From: Adiantum capillus-veneris
Taxonomy: Eukaryota > Streptophyta > Polypodiopsida > Polypodiales > Pteridaceae
NCBI GenBank assembly: GCA_014529385.2
Contig: CM043944.1
Coordinates: 61,883,748-61,947,747, forward strand
Direction: 5' to 3'
Length of the DNA: 64,000 bases
A model generated the notes under the pieces. The model made no database searches. It was not told where the DNA came from and was given only the letters and a program-made list of their open reading frames with translations. A program made the translations under genes and the position numbers. Each line of letters opens with the position of its first letter. The first letter of the stretch is position 1. Shown one piece after another: positions 16,250-27,469 of the stretch.

Positions 16250-18050
16250 ATCGGGCAAGGGGAAAAGGACAAATTCCACCCCAAAATAGAGAAAAATTGT
16301 AACTGGTTGGGACAATCGTGCGGCCTCATGCTCGGGCAGTGTTTGGGAAAAATGTGTCTCAACTTAATATCATGCTGTTTTCAATTTCCAAAATGCCAGT
16401 TGAGCGCAAGGGGAAAAGGAGAAATTTTGCCCCAAAATAAAGAAAAATAGTGTAAAAAGCTAAAAAAAAAACCTAATTTTCTAAATTTTCCTCTTGGCAA
16501 ATTCAAGGAAAGGCATGTTGTATGTTTGTAAAAAAATGCATGTTGGGGGCAAGGGGAAAAGGAGAAATTCTACCCCAAAACAGAGAAAAATAACCTACTT
16601 TTTAAAATTTCCTCTTTGCAAATTCAAGAAAGGGAATTTTGTATCAGTTTTTGGGAAAAATGTATCTCAGCTTAATATCGTGTTGTTTTCGATTCCTAAA
16701 ATGCATGTTGAAGGCAAGGGAAAAAGGAGAAATTCCACCCCAAAATAGCAAAAAATAACCTGTTTCTTAAAATTTCCTCTTCGCAAATTCAAGAAAGGGA
16801 ATTTTGTATGTTTGGGAAGATGGTTTTTCTCGAACACTAGGCCCGGGCAAGGGGAAAAGGAGAAATTCCACCCCAAAATACAAAAAAATAGTGTGAAAAT
16901 TTGAGAAAATTAATAACCTGTTTTTTAAAATTTCCTCTTCGCAAATTCAAGAAAGGGAATTTTGTATGTTTGGGAAAATAGTTTAGTTTTTCTCGAACAC
17001 TAGGCCTGGGCAAGGGGAAAAGGAGAAATTCCACCCCAAAATAGAGAAAAATAGTATAAAAATTTGAGAAAATAACCTGATTATTTAAAATTTCCTCTTT
17101 GCAAATTCAAGAAAGGAAATTTTGTATGTTTGGGAAAATATTTTTTTGGAACATTGGACCCGGGCTACTGGGGTCAAATTCAAGAAAGGGAATTTTGTAT
17201 CAGTGTTTGGGAAAAATGTGTCTCAGCTCTATATCGTGTTGTTTTCGATTCCAAAAATGCATGTTGAGGGCAAGGGGAAAAGGGGAATTTCCACCCCAAA
17301 ATAGAGAAAAATAACCTAATTTTGAAAATTTCCTCTTTGCACAAATTCAAGGAATTTTGTATGTTTGGAAAAATAATTTTTCTCAAACACTGGGCCCGGG
17401 CAAGGGGAAAAGGAGAAATTCCACCCCAAAACAGAGAAAAATAGTGTAAAAATTTGAGAAAATAACCTGATTTTTTAAAATTTCCTCTTCGCAAATTCAA
17501 GAAAGGGAATTTTGTATGTTTGGAAAAATAGTTTTTCACGAACATTGGGCCCAGGCTGCTGGGATCAAATTCAAGAAAGGGAATTTTGTATCAGTGTTTG
17601 GGAAAAATGTGTCTCAGCTTAATATCGTGTTGTTTTTTATTCCAAAAATGCATGTTGAGGGCAAGGGGAAAAGGAGAAGTTCCACCCCAAAATAGAGAAA
17701 AATAACCTAAATTTTAAAATTTCCTCTTCGCAAATTCAAGAAAAGAATTTTGTATGTTTGGAAAAATAATTTTTCTCGAACACTAGGCTAGGGCAGGGGG
17801 AAAAGGAGAAATTCCCCCCCAAAATAGAAAAAAATAGTGTAAAAATGTGAGAAAATAACTTGATTTTTCAAAATGTCCTCTCTACAAATTCAAGAAAGGG
17901 TATTTTGTATGTTTGGGAAAATAGTTTTCTTTGCACATTGGGCTTGAGCTGCTCGGGTCAATCGTCGAAGTGCCGTAGCAGGTTGTGGGGATGCCAGCTA
18001 GAGCATGGTGAACCAGGGTAGGCCGGCAACTCAACGACAACCAGCCAATG

Positions 18051-18137
<87 letters not shown>

Positions 18138-18480
18138 TACAAGAGTGACCAAGGTTCAAGAAAAATCCATAGAAAATTTGCAAAATAATCGGCAATTTTA
18201 ATAGTTTACGCTATTTTTTTGAAAATTTTACGTGATTTTTTTCCTTATCTTCAATGTTTGGGAAAAAATTGTCTCAACTTAATATCGTGTCAATTTCAAT
18301 TTCAAAAATGTCGGCTGAGAGCAAGGAGAAAGGGAGAACTTCCACTGCAAAATAGAGAAAAATACTGCAAAAATTTTATAAAAAAACATAATTTGTAAAA
18401 ATTTCCTCTTGACAAATTCAAGGAAAGGAATTTTGTATGTTTGGAAAAATGATTTTTCCCAAACACTGCCCAGGATTGAG
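16250..18480. repeat. Degenerate tandem array, unit about 130-260 bp
   Basis: The phrase CAAGGGGAAAAGGAGAAATT followed by CCACCCCAAAATAGAGAAAAAT recurs at about 16256, 16409, 16549, 16714, 16849, 17010, 17270, 17400, 17661, 17795 and 18321. Each is followed by AATTTCCTCTTCGCAAATTCAAGAAAGGGAATTTTGTATGTTTGG, with or without an extra block containing GTGTCTCAGCTTAATATCGTG. The short and long spacings alternate, so there is a two-type unit structure. A (GA)n tract (18053-18135) interrupts the array near its right end. Confidence 0.9.
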
Positions 18481-18509
18481 AGAGAGAGAATGGAATGTTA
18501 TATTAATCT

Positions 18510-18514
18510 CTTTT

Positions 18515-18553
<39 letters not shown>

Positions 18554-18614
18554 TGGAGATGAAACCATGTGGTAGGAGATGTCGTCGATATGATCATCCT
18601 CATCCTCATCATGC

Positions 18615-18666
<52 letters not shown>

Positions 18667-18824
18667 TCTTCAAGTTCAGGCTAAGGAGAGTAGGGGACAA
18701 TGGTAGCTCGACTACATGAGTAGCTGAACTTCAAGAGACCTCATCGACGTGATGATGATCTAAGAGGACGAGAGCTTCGCCAAGAAGTTGAGCAGCACAT
18801 ACGATGGCAACACGAACACTCAAC

Positions 18825-18873
<49 letters not shown>

Positions 18874-19081
18874 ATTTAGGTTTGGGATGAGGAGAGCACG
18901 GGATGGGGATCATAGTAGAGTAGTTGCTAGGATGGCAAATGACATCATCGTGTCATCCTCATTAGTGGAGTAGAGCTTGGCCAGCAAGACAATGAGCAGG
19001 CACCAACTCCCAACACAAATGAGGAATACGATACACATATGTTTGTGTGTGTGTGTGTGTGTGTGCACGAAAGAGAGAGAG

Positions 19082-19118
<37 letters not shown>
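18510..19118. repeat. (CA)n, (GA)n and (GT)n tracts in diverged duplications
   Basis: (CA)n at 18517-18551; (GA)n at about 18619-18662, 18830-18869 and 19073-19118; (GT)n at 19044-19065. The stretches between them share words such as CATCCTCAT, GAGAGCTTCGCCAAGAAG/AGAGCTTGGCCAGCAAG and GAGAGTAGGGGACAATGG/GAGAGCACGGGATGGGGAT. They look like diverged copies of one unit ending in a dinucleotide tract. Confidence 0.8.
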
Positions 19119-19119
<1 letters not shown>

Positions 19120-19139
19120 GAGAGAGCCATGCCACCGCC

Positions 19140-20345
19140 AAAGGCGACACCGTTTTACTAGTCATTTGTAATAGAGATGCCTTGCAAGGCTTCATCATTA
19201 AACACAAAATCTTTGTGTCTTCCTCTTTGGAAGAAGCTTCTACCCTATGCAACTTAGGCTACAAGCTAACCTTTATACATGTAGCACACATACTAGCCAT
19301 ACCGTTTGCAAAGTACTCTTTGATTTCCTTTCTCTTAGCCAAGTATCTTTGTACTTCTGCAGCACAAAATTTGCATACATATGGAAAATAGCATCTACTT
19401 CTCTATGCATATCATCACCATAATAAAGCCACTCATAAATAATGTAGTTCATCTTGTACCCCCCTTTGAATAAGCATCATCTTATTTGAGATTGGTTTGC
19501 CTCTGCGTCATAGAACCTTTCTAAAGAAGTATTTTTCGCCCCCTTTCTTTGCAAACCTTCATTAAACACATTAATTGAAATATCTACACCTTGTAAATCC
19601 TCAGCTTAAACCATTGGCATGGAATTCAAAATTCCAAGCTTCACATAAATTGCCTTGACAACTTCTTCAGTGTCTTCAACTTGTAATAATGTATTTTTCT
19701 CAAGCAAACACTCATCTACAAGATTAGCTCAAATTTTCTTGCAAATATCTACATAAGAAGGCACATTAGTACTATCCAATTCATCACCATACATACTTGT
19801 ATTCCAAAGTTCTCAAATAAAGACTTTTTTCAACGTGCTATAGCTCCTAAACTCACTCAACAAAATTTGGAATCACAAATCTATCAAATTTGACATTCTT
19901 TTTATCCTTTGATACTCCATGCAGCTCCAACTCTTCTCTATAGCACTTGAGATATCCTTCTATATCATAGACATCAAAGGTACTTTGCTTGTCAAAAGCT
20001 AAGTGATTTGTGCTTGCAAGGGTTAACTATTGCTACATGCATCATTTCTTTCTTCCAAATTTCTTGCTCTTCATGATCAAAATCCCTTTTTTACATTGAT
20101 GACTCTCATAATTTAAACATTTCTATTGTATCTTGCTCTTCAAATACACCTAATTCATCTATTGTAGATTGATGCGTTCCCCAATTCTCGATTTCCAAAG
20201 CTATATCCAATTATTAATTCATTAACTACACTTGATTTGCATGCTATTGCAGCAAAATAGCACCATTAGCCCCATAATCTATTCTATCTCTCTTACGTGG
20301 ATCATACACATGGCTAAATCCATCCACCCTGATCAAATTCATATC
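19140..20345 (-). pseudogene. Degenerate Ty3/gypsy gag
   Basis: Minus-strand translation without requiring ATG gives a gag-like chain broken by stops. FDVYDIEGYLKCYREELELHGVSKDKKNVKFDRFVIPNFVE is at about 19855-19983. EDTEEVVKAIYVKLGILNSMPMV is at about 19610-19680. LHRVEASSKEEDTKILCL is at about 19185-19245. The 'F-G/Y-x-YLKCYxxE(L/M)EL' phrase is the capsid start of a gypsy lineage whose pol resembles the plus-strand pol just to the right. Here, however, the gag is on the opposite strand. Confidence 0.6.
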
Positions 20346-20882
20346 GGCTTCACCAAATTATCAAAGTGTGCTACATTCTAGGGGGTCTTGGGAAAGCCCT
20401 CGTCTTTTGGCTATATATGGAGGTTAGTGTAGGCTAGAACAAAGTGCGATGTATGCAAATCAAACTAGTTTTGCTATAATAAGAGAGTATAATGTAGATT
20501 AAAATTAATTGCAAAATCTCACTAAATTTTAGATAAAAAAAGTATCACTAAAGTATGACTGCAAGGATATGAGGGCTTTTGGCATGTACCATTTTAAAAC
20601 AAAATTGCAATGTACAAGAAGAGAAAAGTTCTTGCATGATCTACTATAGGGTTTGTAGGATCTATCACTTTTACAAAGTGTGGGGACTTGAAGCGAAGTG
20701 AAAGATAGCATGTAAATAGTGTACAAAAAGTTTTGAGGAACAGTGGTTTGTTAGAAGATGATGAATGCATTGCACGTGTGTTTAATGGAGTGTTCATTTG
20801 TGGATACCATGCAAGACTTGAAGTCTTAGTGTATTGCGATTTACATATGAGAAATGAGGTTTTGAAGGTATGATATATAGAA

Positions 20883-21900
20883 ATGTACAAAGTCATTGAA
20901 AATTATGAAAATGCTCAAAGTATTGATGTGCAAGTGGAGCCTAAGTATATGTCTATGGCAAAGAAAGTGAAACCAGTGGCATTACCTCCACCAAAATGTT
21001 GCATGGATACAATGGAACAAGCTACTTTGCAATCTAGTCTTTGTGATCACCTGAGCATGATTGGGCACAAGTTTATGCATGGTTATGTAAAGGAGTTAGG
21101 GTTGGATGCAAAGGGAATTTTGATAGAGGTTTAAAAAATATGTTTTCAAGATATGCTTGCCAAACACAAAAAGGCTTTTGTATTTGAGTTGCATGAGATA
21201 GGATGTGTTGATCCTTCCATTGTTGCTCCTATGGTAATCTTCACTATCCCTTATGTACCTTGGAAATTGTGGCATGTTCCAGTTCAAAGGCTCATTTACC
21301 AAATCTTATTGAGTTGATTAATAAAAACATCCAAATGGGTATTTTTTGGAGCCTTCTTGTGCTCCATATTCAAACAAGCAGCTCACAGTTCTGAAGAAAA
21401 ATGGTTCTTTATGCTTTATCAATGATATGAAACTTGTCAATAAAGTAACAATCAAGAATGTGGTTATGGGGCCAATTTTAGATGATCTAGAGGCATCTGC
21501 AGGAAGGGTGATATACTCTATGGGGGATTTGTACTCAGGGTATGATCAGCTCTAACTAGCTATAGAAAGCACGGACTTGACTACAATGAGGACACCTTTG
21601 GGTTTGTTAAGGATGTGTACCTTACCTTAGGGACCAGCTAATTGAGTTGCACATTCATGATGAATGGTATGAACAAAGTCTTGTGTGACTTCATACTTCA
21701 AATTGTAATGCCCTTTCTTGATGATGTGCCGATCAAAGGGTGTGTTGTTAGTGATATAGTTGTGGCTCTCAACTCAAAGGGGTGCCGCAAGTATGTGGAA
21801 AATCATATCAATGATTGTGATAAGATCTTGTCAAGGTTGGAAGAAGTGAACCTTACCTTTTCTGGGAAAAAGTAAGTATTTGGTGTGAATGAAGTTCTTA
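20883..21900 (+). pseudogene. G3 reverse transcriptase region
   Basis: The linker frame (20883-21134) continues, in broken frames, into IVAPMVIFTIPYVPWKLWHVPVQ, the usual lead-in to RT. RT proper starts at 21346 with EPSCAPYSNKQLTVLKKNGSLCFINDMKLVNKVTIKNV. The phrase RVIYSMGDLYSGYDQL follows (first catalytic Asp in the GDLYSGYDQ motif), then a stop. At 21642 SCTFMMNGMNKVLCDF leads to VMPFLDDVPIKG, the YxDD box in the FLDD form, at about 21705-21740. At least three frame breaks. Confidence 0.88.
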
Positions 21901-22199
21901 ATGTACGACATATGTGTAGTCCATATGGTAGAAAGCCTTGTCCAGCAAAGATTGATGTCATCCAAAGAATGAAAGAGACATGTATGAGTGTGATTGAGGT
22001 TTGAAGCTTCCATGTTCACTGTGTTTCTATGTTATCTGGATTCCACATTACGCTCATGTAGCGGAACCTTTGTATCTCTTGAGAAAGAACCAAAAAATAT
22101 CAATGGGAAGAAATTCATACACATAACATAAGGCAATTAAAGAAGTTTTTTATGTCACCAACTTTCAAGAAAGCAAACTATGAATGTAGAAGACATGTG

Positions 22200-22690
22200 A
22201 TTGTGACAGTGGATACTAGCCCCACATGAATTGGATGGGCGATTGGGCAAGATGATGAAGATGGTAAGAAATATGTGGTGAGATTTGGAGCAAAGGTCCA
22301 AAGCTCTCATCAACGCAATTATTCTTAGATACAAAGATAATTATGCGAATTAGTCACAAAATTAAAGTGTCATAAAGAGATTTGATAGGAGAAAATGTAA
22401 TAGTGGAGGCTAATTGTCTATCCCTTCTTGGAATGATCACAAGTTGTTCAGCTCCCAACATTGCTATATTGAGATGGATTGCCTACATAAAGTCCTTGAA
22501 TCCAAAATTTAAGCATATTGTAGGGAAATATAATGCAGTTGTTGTGGATATGCATTCTAGAGCAAGGTATAAAAATGAAGGAGAAATGGTTGTCAAGGGT
22601 GATGATGTAGGCAATAGGTTTCATAATAGCTCTCATGCTAAGAGTTATCATGTTTTCCTGCCAAATACACTTGAGTCATTTGCAAAGGAT
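22200..22690 (+). pseudogene. G3 RNase H region
   Basis: The frame at 22382 reads VIVEANCLSLLGMITSCSAPNIAILRWIAYIKSLNPKFKHIVGKYNAVVVDMHSRARY. This is the RNase H end and connection of this gypsy lineage (E-(T/A)-DCLPLLGM...MLRWIAYI..HI.GK.N..AD.LSRARY). It runs on to 22690, where the TGGAATGAAC LTR of the inserted short element begins; the apparent last residues of that open frame belong to the inserted LTR. Confidence 0.88.
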
Positions 22691-23145
22691 TGGAATGAAC
22701 TAGACACTTTCAAAAAGTTATTCGAACTTGGTAGTTAGAGTTAGTTCAAATCAGCATGAGAATTCAAATCAAATGACACTCGAAATGAAATATAATACTG
22801 GAAGTAAAAATGACAATGAACATTGGAATTGGAAAAGGGAATGAATACAGGAACTAGAAATTAAAATTGGAATTTTATATTCAAATCAATACACAAGTAC
22901 AATGATGAATCAAGTATGCTCAGTGTGTGATTGAGACTACAAGAGTATAACAGCTCCAAGATACAAGATACAAGGAACTAAGATCCAGGAATAGTGATCC
23001 TGAAAATGAATTAGTGATCCCTATTTAAAGCTTCATAATTGGGCTTGTGATAGTGTGTATTGTACTAGTTACCACTATAACTGGGTGCAGTAACTTCTCC
23101 TAGAATTACCAGTCCAATTCTAAGTAGTTTTTTACGCCGTCTACA
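22691..23145 (-). repeat. LTR (element 3' LTR) of the short element
   Basis: Starts TGGAATGAACTAGACACTTTC and ends ACGCCGTCTACA on the plus strand. Aligned throughout with 23857-24315, with scattered substitutions, so the insertion is not very recent. Confidence 0.85.
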
Positions 23146-23856
23146 TTCCTTCCCCCTTTTCTTTGAATTTTGGTGTATACCAAAATTTCAAAAAGCATAA
23201 ATCAGTTTAACCATTATCAGTCTAGTGAACTCACCACTTCTTATTTGGTGCCTTCTTCTTGGGAGGCCGATACAAGACTCTAGGGGACTTTGGTATGCTA
23301 GGACCAACATATTCTTTTTGAATTAGCCAATGTAATGCCTCTTGTTCCGGATGACCTATCCTAACTATCTTCATTTCAAAATCATAAGGGGGGATTGCAT
23401 TCCAGGTCTTTGTATCAGGGTCGTACAAGGTCCTTTTGCCCCTCTTTCTTGCTGGTTTGTGTCATGACTTATGACTTCCCTTGCTACCCTCACTCTCATT
23501 AGTATGTTTCTGGCTGTGCCGAGCTCCATGTGACCAATTCCTTCATTCTGCTCACTTTGCTTGTTTGTGCATGGAATGAGTTGAACGTTGAGAATCCTTG
23601 AGTTCATCAGTTGTTTTTGGCCCTACTAGAGGAACATCCCTCTCATTCCCGAGCTCCCTCTTAGTCTTAGAGCCTTGCTCTAATTCTTCCTCAATTGGAC
23701 TGACATGGTTTTGATCATTTATGAATTTGGTAGTTGACCTTCTATCTCATGAAACTCTTTTGGGTGGCATGACTAATGTTTGATGACTCTGACACCAATT
23801 GGGAGGTAGTTTGTAAGTCAAGATCAACTTATCGCAAGCCACCATGATCACCAAAA
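23146..23856 (-). other. Interior of the short LTR element
   Basis: Two minus-strand frames exist. One at 23231-23428 (65 aa) reads YDPDTKTWNAIPPYDFEMKIVRIGHPEQEALHWL and ends in a basic PPKKKAPNKKW tail. One at 23371-23607 overlaps it in another frame. Neither is recognised. The interior lacks gag, RT and integrase motifs, so the element would need proteins supplied in trans. Confidence 0.6.
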
Positions 23857-24315
23857 TGAAATGAGATGGACACTTTCTGAAGGCTATTTCAAATTGGTAG
23901 GTAGAGTTAGTACAAATCAACATGAGACTTCAGATCAGATGACACTACAAATGAAGTACAATCATGGATTTGAAAATGACAATGAGCTTTGGAACTAGAA
24001 AAGAGAATGAATACTAGAGCTGGGGTCTGAAACTGGAATTGTATATTGAGATCAGGAGACAAGTACAATGATGAGTCAAGTATGCTCAGTGTGTGATTGA
24101 GATTACAAGAGTGTAACACGTCCAAGATACAAGATACAAGGAGATAGGAGCTAGAAATAGTGGTCCAAAAAATGATTTAGTGATCCCTATTTATAGCTCC
24201 CTAGGTGGGCTTCTGATAGTCTATGTATTCTATCAGCTATTGCCGTAACTAGTCACAGTATAACTGCTCTTGGAGATACCAGTCTAGCATTAAGAAGTTG
24301 TTCCTGCCATCTACA
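23857..24315 (-). repeat. LTR (element 5' LTR) of the short element
   Basis: Starts TGAAATGAGATGGACACTTTC and ends CCTGCCATCTACA. Adjacent to the primer-like site at 23842-23854. Confidence 0.85.
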
Positions 24316-25137
24316 AGGGTCTATATGAAGGTGATTGGTTTCTCCTTAAATACTATCTAAGCACTTTGATAAGGCAATAAGCGTGATCATTCGATCAAGA
24401 GTTCAAAAGAATACATAGAAAATCCTACAGATACTTTTTGAAAGATGAATACTTGTGGAAGCATACAAAACAAATAAATGGGATGCCATTGAGAGTTGTG
24501 AATGAAAAAGATACTCAAAATAACCTTCTCAAAAAGTTTCATGAGTGTCTTATGTTAGACACAGAGGTGTATGGGCCACATTGTGGAATCTTGTGAAACC
24601 TGTCAAATGTGCATCATCATGATGCGTTGCACCCTACTTATCCATTGCCTATGCACTATAAGTGGGTAGTAGATCTGCTTACAATGCCACTCGGCTTATG
24701 GAAAATGACATACATTGTGCTTGCACGAGAAGACTTGACTAACGAGGTCAAAGGTCATGCTTTAAGAACAAAAAGCGCAAAAGGGATATGAAAGTTTCTC
24801 TTGAAAGATGTGATTAGCCGTTATAACTGTGTTGGGAAAATAACAAAATGGGGGTGAGTTGAATGTCGACAAAGCCAGGGAATATTTCTCTAGGTTGGGC
24901 AAATAAGAATGAGTTGGATGTCACAAAAGCCAGGGAATATTTCCCACAAGTTTAATCATAAACTTGCTCTCACTACAGCTTACAACCTTGAAGAGGATGG
25001 TAAATCAAATCATGGGCATCCTCGTATCATTAAAGCTTTGGCTAAGGCTTGCAAAGGTAAACTAGAAGAGTGGCCTAGGTTATTACCTTATGCTTTATAG
25101 GTTGATGGTACAACTCATAGCTCAGTTATTGTTATAT
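24316..25137 (+). pseudogene. G3 integrase, zinc region and DDE core
   Basis: The frame resumes with YEGDWFLLKYYLSTL and YFLKDEYLWKH. The zinc-finger area is eroded (FHECLMLDTEVYGPHCGIL..). The core at 24609 onward reads LHPTYPLPMHYKWVVDLLTMPLGLWKMTYIVLAREDLTNEVKGHAL, with the first Asp in WVVDLLTMP. Then come LLKDVISRYNCVGKI and LALTTAYNLEEDGKSNHGHPRIIKALAKACKGKLEEWPRLLPYAL. The second Asp region is disrupted by a duplication of about 68 bp at 24853-24940. It ends at the Helitron junction. Confidence 0.88.
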
Positions 25138-25316
25138 CTATCTATACTAATAGATAAAGGGGGAGGGAATTCTGGTTCCCCCCCTGACACACAGCAGATT
25201 AATCCGGTAGTGTCGCCTGTAGCGTCCGGGAGGGAATTCCGGTTCCCCCCCTGACACACGTCAACAGCAAATTAATCCGGCAATGTCGCCTGCAGCGTCC
25301 GGAAAACACAGTGACG

Positions 25317-25391
<75 letters not shown>
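25138..25391 (+). repeat. Helitron 5' end with tandem 83-bp duplication and (CA)n(GA)n
   Basis: After the 5' terminus, the block GGGAGGGAATTCTGGTTCCCCCCCTGACACAC...ATTAATCCGG...GTCGCCTG.AGCGTCCGG occurs twice (about 25159-25231 and 25228-25303). It is followed by (CA)n to 25334 and (GA)n to about 25391. Confidence 0.85.
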
Positions 25392-25394
<3 letters not shown>

Positions 25395-25802
25395 GCGAAG
25401 CCGTCAGCCATACTAGTACTATATATAATGCAGCTTAAAATTTTCAAGGAAGGAGAGACCCTCCACGTGTCACTCACTGCTTCACTTCAAAGGAAACCTT
25501 AGAAAATGTCCATTTCTCTAAAGCTTGGGATCTTGGAATCTGTGAAACTTTTTAGGCCTTCAAATTTTAACCTTCCAAAGTAAAAGAAAGGATTTGACTC
25601 TACTTTTAAAACTTTACTTTTCCTTTATGGAAGGTGGCTCAAATTTGCTTATGGAAAGCAGATGGCCATAAAATTTTAGAATTTAAGAAATCGTCCGTAT
25701 GCACACTAGCAAAATTTTATCGATTTACTTCAAGGTGAACTTAGAATCTAACTAGTATTTTTCAATTAATACACTAAATCTCAATTTTAATTGAACACTG
25801 AT

Positions 25803-25828
25803 CTTAAATAGCCCCAAAATAGAAGGGC

Positions 25829-25900
<72 letters not shown>

Positions 25901-26145
25901 GGGGGGGGGGGGGGGGGGGGGGGGGGTCTCAAAGAGCGTGGCAAAAAAAATTTCTTGATCGAAATAATTTTAAAGTAAATCTATACATAGATAATGGAGC
26001 TTAAATTTTTCAAGCAAGGATAGGACTTCCACATGTCATCCACCGCTGCAGCTTGCACAAATATCCATGTTTGGAACTCCATGAAATAATCTATAGCCTG
26101 ACGACCTCAGTGCTTGAAGGTCCCAAATAGCCCCAAAATGGAAGG

Positions 26146-26220
<75 letters not shown>

Positions 26221-26410
26221 CTCAAAGAGAGTGCCAAAAAAAACTTCTTGATCAAAATAATCTTAAAGTAAATATATACATATATAATGGAGCTTAAATT
26301 TTTCAAGCAAGGAGAGACCTTCCACGTGTCATCCATTGGAGCTTGCACAAATGTCCACGTTAGGAACTCCATGAAATAACCTACAGCCCGATGACCTTAG
26401 TGCTTGAAGG
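25803..26410 (+). repeat. Two tandem copies of a 290-300 bp unit with inner Helitron-like heads
   Basis: Units at about 25803-26115 and 26116-26410 each contain AAATAGCCCCAAAAT.GAAGGGCA, then (TG)n(AG)n, then GGTCTCAAAGAG.GTG.CAAAAAAA, then TA(C/T)ATA.ATAATGGAGCTTAAATTTTTCAAGCAAGGA, then CCA(C/T)(G)TGTCATCCA, and end GATGACCT.AGTGCTTGAAGG. A third TATATAATG.AGCTTAAA..TTTCAAGGAAGG head lies at about 25420. The first unit contains a 27-base G run (25900-25926). Confidence 0.85.
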
Positions 26411-26488
26411 TCTTAGTCCAATCTCGACCTGCAACAACTGTCCGTGCATGTGTTTGCCTCCATGATGTGTGTATGTGGTGTTCATGTG

Positions 26489-26492
<4 letters not shown>

Positions 26493-26567
<75 letters not shown>

Positions 26568-26834
26568 AGAAACACGACTAACCGCTGGCTATGTGTGCGT
26601 ATGAGACTCGAATCTCAACCTACATTGTGATTGGGAATTATTGGTGGTGTGTGTGAGAGAGAGATAGTCCAATCTAGTTGAGCGAGCATGTGCGCACACC
26701 CAAGACTGTGTGCGCATGAGACTTGAATCTCAACCTACAGTGTGACTGGGCATTATTGGTGGTGTGTGTGAGAGAGAGTCCAATCTAGCTGAGTGAGCCT
26801 GTGCGCACACCCAAGGCTATGTGTGTGTGTGTGT

Positions 26835-26885
<51 letters not shown>

Positions 26886-26975
26886 TAGTTAAAGTGTTCA
26901 CTCTTTGTTTGTGGGTGTGTGTATGTGTGTGAGAGAGAGAACACGATATCACAGTTGCCCGTCGTTGTCTATGCA

Positions 26976-27027
<52 letters not shown>

Positions 27028-27039
27028 CGAGAGAGAGAA

Positions 27040-27088
<49 letters not shown>

Positions 27089-27235
27089 ATGTGAGATCAC
27101 AACTATTCGTAGCCTCTATGTGTGTGTGTGTGGGGGGGGAGAGAGAGAGAGAGAGAGAGTCTTACTCAGTGGTGAGAGAGAATGACAGAATATGTGGGGA
27201 TTTAATAGCAAGGGAGAAAGATAGTGAGTACTTTG

Positions 27236-27326
<91 letters not shown>
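26493..27326. repeat. Dense (TG)n/(GA)n/(CA)n cluster with a 117-bp duplication
   Basis: (TG)n 26493-26541 then (AG)n to about 26566; (GA)n 26838-26881; several alternating GT/GA tracts 26977-27165; (CA)n 27239-27292 followed by (GA)n to 27326. The segment GAGACT.GAATCTCAACCTACA..GTGA.TGGG.ATTATTGGTGGTGTGTGTGAGAGAG, then GTCCAATCTAG.TGAG, occurs twice in tandem (about 26601 and 26718). Apparent frames are repeat artefacts. Confidence 0.95.
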
Positions 27327-27329
<3 letters not shown>

Positions 27330-27469
27330 CAATTGGTCCCATAGCCAATGACGAACAAAGTCGAGTAAGCCCAAGCTGACGAATCTAGGACATGGAAAAA
27401 ATCTAGGGCGGGTGGCGAGCAATTGCAGGTTGACAACGACGGAAGGCAAAGTAAACTGTTGACTATGTC

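Larger units (their letters stand above)
22691..24315 (-). mobile_element. Short non-autonomous LTR element inside G3
   Basis: Two direct repeats, 22691-23145 and 23857-24315 (about 455-459 bp), flank an interior of about 0.7 kb. On the element (minus) strand the LTR reads TGTAGA...TTCA. A polypurine tract (plus-strand complement 23146-23165, TTCCTTCCCCCTTTTCTTTG) sits against the left LTR. A primer-like TTGGTGATCATGG (complement 23842-23854) sits against the right LTR. Flanks AGGAT (22686-22690) and AGGGT (24316-24320) form a TSD with one mismatch. Removing the element and one TSD copy rejoins the G3 pol frame, which confirms the ends. The interior encodes no RT or integrase. Confidence 0.88.

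Noticed and set aside
15714-16450. Several long Ser-Leu, Arg-Glu and Pro/Gly-run frames on both strands
   Set aside because: Produced by (GA)n and the G run; the two similar frames reflect the local duplication, not a gene pair.
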